DNA of 64,000 bases, from positions 209,682-273,681 of the forward strand of contig JABUMY010000008.1 of the NCBI GenBank assembly GCA_013327885.1, written 5' to 3'. Each line of letters opens with the position of its first letter. Position 1 is the stretch's first letter. This DNA comes from Flavisolibacter longurius. Its GTDB lineage: Bacteria > Bacteroidota > Bacteroidia > Chitinophagales > Chitinophagaceae. Under the pieces are notes generated by a model that was given only the letters and a program-made list of their open reading frames with translations, ran no database searches and had not been told where the DNA came from. The position numbers and the translations under genes are program-made. This document shows positions 60,358 through 64,000 of the stretch, one piece after another.

Positions 60358-62679
60358 TCAATCGTAAAAAGTAAACACATAGTTGAATCCACCAACAGAA
60401 TTTTCTATCGGCATTACCTGCTCCGAGAAAGGCAAAATGCTGCATTCATAGCTTTCGCCTTCTAAAGTTTGAAATTGTACTCTGAAATCACAAAGCCCTA
60501 CTAGGACACTGAAAAAATCTCTGCGTAAATCTTTTAGCACATGATTTAAAGTCCCCAAGAAGACGGATCCTTTATCCAAAATCGAAAATTCAATTTTGAT
60601 AACATCACCATCCAAAAACCTTTTTAGTTGAAATATTATATTCTTGTCTTGCGAAAGGAAGTTTCTGTTTCCTTGAACGTTTGAATGTTTTAATATGCCA
60701 TCAAAAATTATTGTCAAAGCAATCTTTACACTAGGAACCCAAGAAAAAAAATTTGCTTTGGCCTGGAATTTTTCCAGATCAGGATAAAAAATCAGTTGTT
60801 CAATATTAAACAAAGGGGAAGTAGCCGTATTCCCAAATGAAAAAACAATACCTTTTTCCTGATCCGTAAACGTTCGCCGTTTAGCAATATTTGTAATCAT
60901 TTCAGAAAGAATAGAAGATTCACTTCTTTCGTTTCCAAACCGATAGTTCCTTTTGAATTCCTGTATTACAGCTCCAATTTCTTTGTTTTCTAATGGATGA
61001 AGCCCAGTCTTTTCAAAGTACTGCAGTCCTTTTGTGCTAAGTTTTCCAAAGAAATGTTGCACATCCTCGATCAGGTATTTAGGTAACTTTACCTTCCTTG
61101 TATTGGAATGAAGAATATCGAGAAACTCTTTATTTGCTCTTCTCAGCACTTTTAAATAATCAGTCCTATTATCACCTACCGGCAAATGGACTAAATCCTT
61201 GAAAGAATATTTATCGTCGTATTTGAACGATTTTAAAAAATCGACCGTAATTGCTGGCTTGTGAAAAGTCTGAGTTGTTTTTGAGGTTTCAAATGTTTGA
61301 AAAACAAAATTAGTTTTCGGCTTTAAATTATCAAAACGTTCTTTCAATGTCAAGTAAGCCCTGCTACCACCTTGCACCATTCTTAAATAGTCCAACTTAC
61401 CAGAAATAACTTTTGCCATTTCTGGTTTTCCCTTATAAGGTCCTTTGTCAACTATATATTGCTGAAGAAAAAAGGAAGAGGCTCTCTCATAGCCATATTG
61501 CTCCCAATAGTACAACCACATACGAAGCTGCTTTTTATAATGCTTCTGAACATTCACTCTCTCGTTGACCACAAGGCCAGTCACTTCTTGGCGAAAACCC
61601 TCTTTCTGCAGCCTTGTTTTACTTTCCTTTATATGAAAACCCTGCTGTTTAATTATTCTTTGTAATTCTTTGACAAATTCACTTCCATTCTGATATACGT
61701 TGTGCATTGAACTGAAGGTGATATCGTCTGCATAACGGCTATATCTTAATCCAAACCTTTTCGTAACACCGGAAAGTAAAAAATCGAGCTTTTGACAGAC
61801 TATATTTGTCACAACGGGAGAAGTTGGCGCTCCCTGAGGAAGAACGTTACGCTTTACCTTTACCCATTCTTCCTGCTCATTTTTCCGCTCCACCTCCATT
61901 TCTGTACAGCAGATGGCAGCAATAACGTTAGCAAGTTTTGACCTGTCAGCTTCTTCTAAAAGCTTTGTGTATTTTTCTTTAATTAAAAGTGTCAGTGAAT
62001 CTGCTATGATCTTTTGCGCCGGAATAGCGTGTTCTTCAGCAATCTGCTCTACTCTTTCGATCCAAGCCTTATAATCACCCTTGTTTTTTAATAGCTGAAC
62101 CTTGTTTCGGTCTTGATCAATTTTGTAAAAGATCACCTCACCTTTTGAAGTGGTGACAGAGCCAATTCCCGGATGGATCAACTGAAACCACTGGCGATCC
62201 TTTCTTTGTTGATTATTCAGGTTCAGGGGTGGCAACTGTAGGCATTTCCAAACTCTTGCCTGGTCGACAGAAGGAAAAAAGTCTTTCAGATCTATGTTAT
62301 AGATGTATTTCTGCCCCTCATGCAAGCGGGCATTGTCGACAATTGATCTATCCCTGACAAACCCCATGGCAGCTTTGTGCGGTTCGTGCACGCATTGCAG
62401 AATGTAAGCCAGTGTTTTCTGGATGGCTTTTAACCCTTCGACAGGCGCATGAATTGTTCTTTCGCTACCGGACTTTTTTTTGATGCTAAAAGTTGAGTAC
62501 CGCCTGCTGTTGATCTTTGGATTTGCATACCAGGTAAGCTGCTTTAATTCAAACGGCACCGTTTTCGATTCATATGCAAGTGGTTTAGCATAATTGAGAA
62601 GGGCCAACAAATCTTCCTTTGTCAGCATTTGTGACCAGGCTTCTCTGATATAAGCAGTATGTTTCTCGTCTGGCTTCAT
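60358..62679 (-). CDS. Retron-type reverse transcriptase with C-terminal extension (possible degenerate histidine-kinase-like ATPase fold)
   Basis: 773 residues; retron RTs are usually 300-400. RT motifs in order: TFSIKKKSGSERTIHAP (about 63-79), catalytic NIDLKDFFPSV (128-138), LPQGAPTSPVVTNI (about 290-303), SRYADDITFSS (314-324; active-site Asp318/Asp319), and QEVTGLVVN (about 364-372), where VTG is the retron-specific region Y. Between motif A and LPQG is an unusual insertion of about 130 residues (150-285). The C-terminal 400 residues are extra; the last 125 (about 648-773) contain FDGILKHSN, VIKIEFSILDKGS and QFQTLEGESYECSILPF, which read like a GHKL/HATPase fold lacking the N-box Asn and the second Gly of the G1 box. 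Preceded 9 bases upstream by the retron ncRNA. Confidence 0.85.
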   Translation of the reverse strand: MKPDEKHTAYIREAWSQMLTKEDLLALLNYAKPLAYESKTVPFELKQLTWYANPKINSRRYSTFSIKKKSGSERTIHAPVEGLKAIQKTLAYILQCVHEPHKAAMGFVRDRSIVDNARLHEGQKYIYNIDLKDFFPSVDQARVWKCLQLPPLNLNNQQRKDRQWFQLIHPGIGSVTTSKGEVIFYKIDQDRNKVQLLKNKGDYKAWIERVEQIAEEHAIPAQKIIADSLTLLIKEKYTKLLEEADRSKLANVIAAICCTEMEVERKNEQEEWVKVKRNVLPQGAPTSPVVTNIVCQKLDFLLSGVTKRFGLRYSRYADDITFSSMHNVYQNGSEFVKELQRIIKQQGFHIKESKTRLQKEGFRQEVTGLVVNERVNVQKHYKKQLRMWLYYWEQYGYERASSFFLQQYIVDKGPYKGKPEMAKVISGKLDYLRMVQGGSRAYLTLKERFDNLKPKTNFVFQTFETSKTTQTFHKPAITVDFLKSFKYDDKYSFKDLVHLPVGDNRTDYLKVLRRANKEFLDILHSNTRKVKLPKYLIEDVQHFFGKLSTKGLQYFEKTGLHPLENKEIGAVIQEFKRNYRFGNERSESSILSEMITNIAKRRTFTDQEKGIVFSFGNTATSPLFNIEQLIFYPDLEKFQAKANFFSWVPSVKIALTIIFDGILKHSNVQGNRNFLSQDKNIIFQLKRFLDGDVIKIEFSILDKGSVFLGTLNHVLKDLRRDFFSVLVGLCDFRVQFQTLEGESYECSILPFSEQVMPIENSVGGFNYVFTFYD

Positions 62680-62688
62680 AAAGTAGAT

Positions 62689-62935
62689 GTTCTTTGAAGC
62701 CTGCTACGATATTCTTTGTTTATGAATTCATATATATATCAATAATAAATAAATAATATTTCCGGGATAAAACAATTAGCGGGAGTTGACAGGTAAAAGG
62801 ACAAGATTCCAATACCGCACAACCACAATAACCAGGAAACATTCATTCTCCGAAAAGCCGGAGAACACCAACCGATCTGAAGCCGGAGCTTCCAGTTGGC
62901 ACGAATCAATATGTTGCAGCAGGCTTTCAAAGAAC
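62689..62935 (-). ncRNA. Putative retron ncRNA (msr-msd) with a1/a2 inverted repeats
   Basis: On the minus strand the 5' end GTTCTTTGAAAGCCTGCT (62935-62918) pairs with AGCAGGCTTCAAAGAAC (62705-62689), 17 base pairs with one bulged A: the a1/a2 stem that defines retron RNAs. Inside are stem-loop 1 (CCAAC/GTTGG outer pairs at 62868-62899 with inner GAAGC/GCTTC), stem-loop 2 (TTCTCCG/CGGAGAA, 62846-62865), and a longer stem formed by 62832-62842 with 62756-62766 (10 of 11 positions pair, one G-U) closing a 65-base loop, a candidate msd hairpin. Total 247 nt, ending 9 bases before the RT start. The branching guanosine could not be assigned. Confidence 0.8.
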
Positions 62936-62940
62936 AGGCA

Positions 62941-62976
62941 CAAACTAAAACCGTTTCTGTGCAGTGTAACTGCACA
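62941..62976. promoter_or_regulatory. Retron ncRNA promoter element and palindromic operator
   Basis: On the minus strand TAGTTTG (62947-62941) resembles the Bacteroidota -7 box TAnnTTTG (one base short) and would start transcription at the first base of the a1 repeat (about 62935). Just upstream lies the perfect palindrome TGTGCAGT-GTA-ACTGCACA (62958-62976), about 50 bases before the WYL start on the other strand. Likely operator for the WYL protein controlling both sides. Confidence 0.6.
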
Positions 62977-63025
62977 ATAATAATTATTTTCATCCGGAAT
63001 TTCCAAGCCACCGTAAAAGTTCTAA

Positions 63026-64000
63026 ATGGCTACCAATAAAAACGCCCTTATCCGCTATAAAGTGCTCGACAGCTGCTTCCGCAACCCGGCCAAGAAATAC
63101 TTTATTGATACACTCATAGAGGAATGTAACAAGGTGCTGGCGGAAATTGACCCAGATACAAACGGCATTAGCCGTAGGCAGGTCTTTGATGACATTGCCT
63201 TTATGGAAAGCCCCGAAGGGTGGAGCATTGACCTCCTCAAACTTCGGGACGGAAAACGGGTCTACTATCGCTATGCCGATCCGGCTTTTTCCATCAACAA
63301 TATGCCGCTGAATGAGGTTGAAGTGGCGCAGCTTCAATCGGCGGTGGATATCTTGTCGCAGTTCAAAGGAATGCCGCAGTTTGAGTGGATCAACGAGTTG
63401 CTACCGAAATTGAAACAGGGTATGGCCTCTGATACAAAGACAGATGCCATTATTGAATTTGACAGCAACCAATACCTGAAGGGCATTGAACATCTTGGCA
63501 CCCTGCATAATGCAATCTTCTATAAAAAGGTACTGCACATCAGCTACCAGCCTTTTGAAAACGAAGCGCCGTTCGCCGTTATTCTCCACCCCTACTTTTT
63601 AAAACAATACAACAACCGGTGGTTTCTTTTTGGCTACAATCCGGAAAAAGAAAAGTACGACTGGAACCTGGCGATTGACCGGATTGTTGATATTGGGGAA
63701 AGCAAAGGTAAATACCACAAAAACACCCGAATTAACTGGCAGGAGTACTTTGATGACGTTATTGGTGTGACCAAGCCGGCAGATGCGCAAGTGGAAACGA
63801 TTATCCTGCACTTTTATGGTAGGACCGGCAACTACATGGAATCAAAGCCGATCCATGGCTCACAAAAGTCGAAATGGCTGGACGGAGAAACTCTGGAAGT
63901 CAGACTGGAACTGATCATTAATTACGAACTAGAACGGCTGATTCTTTCATATGCCGACAGTGCAAAGGTTGTCCATCCGTCCCGTTTAGCCACTAACATT
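63026..64000 (+). CDS. WYL-domain transcriptional regulator (cut by window edge)
   Basis: 325 codons to the window end. N-terminal winged helix (LIRYKVLDSCFRNPAKKYFIDTLIEECNKVL and GISRRQVFDDIAFMES), central segment (VEVAQLQSAVDILSQF), and WYL domain (FYKKVLHISYQPFENEAPFAVILHPYFLKQYNNRWFLFGYNPEK, about 168-215). WYL proteins bind nucleic acids or nucleotides and regulate many anti-phage systems. The start ATG at 63026 is the first in frame. It is divergent from the retron ncRNA and separated by the palindrome at 62958-62976. Confidence 0.9.
   Translation, partial: MATNKNALIRYKVLDSCFRNPAKKYFIDTLIEECNKVLAEIDPDTNGISRRQVFDDIAFMESPEGWSIDLLKLRDGKRVYYRYADPAFSINNMPLNEVEVAQLQSAVDILSQFKGMPQFEWINELLPKLKQGMASDTKTDAIIEFDSNQYLKGIEHLGTLHNAIFYKKVLHISYQPFENEAPFAVILHPYFLKQYNNRWFLFGYNPEKEKYDWNLAIDRIVDIGESKGKYHKNTRINWQEYFDDVIGVTKPADAQVETIILHFYGRTGNYMESKPIHGSQKSKWLDGETLEVRLELIINYELERLILSYADSAKVVHPSRLATNI

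Noticed and set aside
62739..63011. A 90-codon minus-strand frame and a 76-codon frame upstream of the RT
   Set aside because: They coincide with the structured retron RNA region and its palindrome; codon content looks random.

Overview
The window looks like a chromosome segment from a Bacteroidota bacterium, probably a Chitinophagaceae-type soil or environmental organism. This rests on a C-terminal sorting-type secreted protein with a GEVED domain, an OMP_b-brl-type outer-membrane receptor with a carboxypeptidase-regulatory N-terminus, a CTnDOT-style tra operon (traE-F-G-I-J-K-L-M-N order), and a general lack of strong Shine-Dalgarno sequences. No tRNA, rRNA or CRISPR array was found; there is one possible degenerate tRNA 3' fragment.

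Region 1 (1-10.6 kb) is mostly ordinary chromosomal content: an RND efflux operon (permease cut by the left edge, lipoprotein adaptor) under a TetR repressor whose 13-bp near-palindromic operator appears in front of both the repressor and the adaptor, a cluster of REP-like repeats, SanA/YdcF and VanZ-like membrane proteins, an outer-membrane barrel receptor, YccF and a large secreted protein. Region 2 (10.8-28.4 kb) is an AT-rich accessory island holding four TIR-domain genes in three different contexts: TIR plus KGGVGR-type ATPase; TIR plus small membrane protein plus TIR; TIR plus SLOG. Between them lie an envelope-spanning operon of unknown function, relics of an IS630 and an IS5 transposon, and secreted proteins including one with a metzincin zinc motif.

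Region 3 (28.7-43.4 kb) is the transfer operon of a Bacteroidota conjugative element, all on the minus strand, with a VirB4-type ATPase, VirB6-, VirB8-, VirB10- and VirB9-like components and three tandem TraI-like paralogs. No relaxase, coupling protein or integrase is visible here, and one accessory gene is broken by two frameshifts. It is followed by a lipoprotein with a possible permuted papain-like fold, a Crp/Fnr regulator, a RES-Xre toxin-antitoxin pair and a DUF1016 nuclease relic.

Region 4 (47.8-64 kb) is a second defence block. It carries a Wadjet/MukBEF-like jetABCD operon (plus strand) that converges on a minus-strand operon. That operon starts with a convincing retron: a 17/18-nt inverted repeat (a1/a2) enclosing stem-loops lies just upstream of a retron-type reverse transcriptase with YADD and VTG motifs. 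The RT is 773 residues long, carries an unusual insertion, and ends in a domain that I read as a degenerate histidine-kinase-type ATPase fold. It is followed within 4-9 bases by a degenerate receiver protein, a 648-residue receiver protein, a RecD-like helicase and a TPR/OB-fold protein. A divergent WYL regulator, with a perfect 8-bp palindrome in the shared promoter region, probably controls it. This retron/two-component-like operon is the best candidate for an undescribed system in the window.
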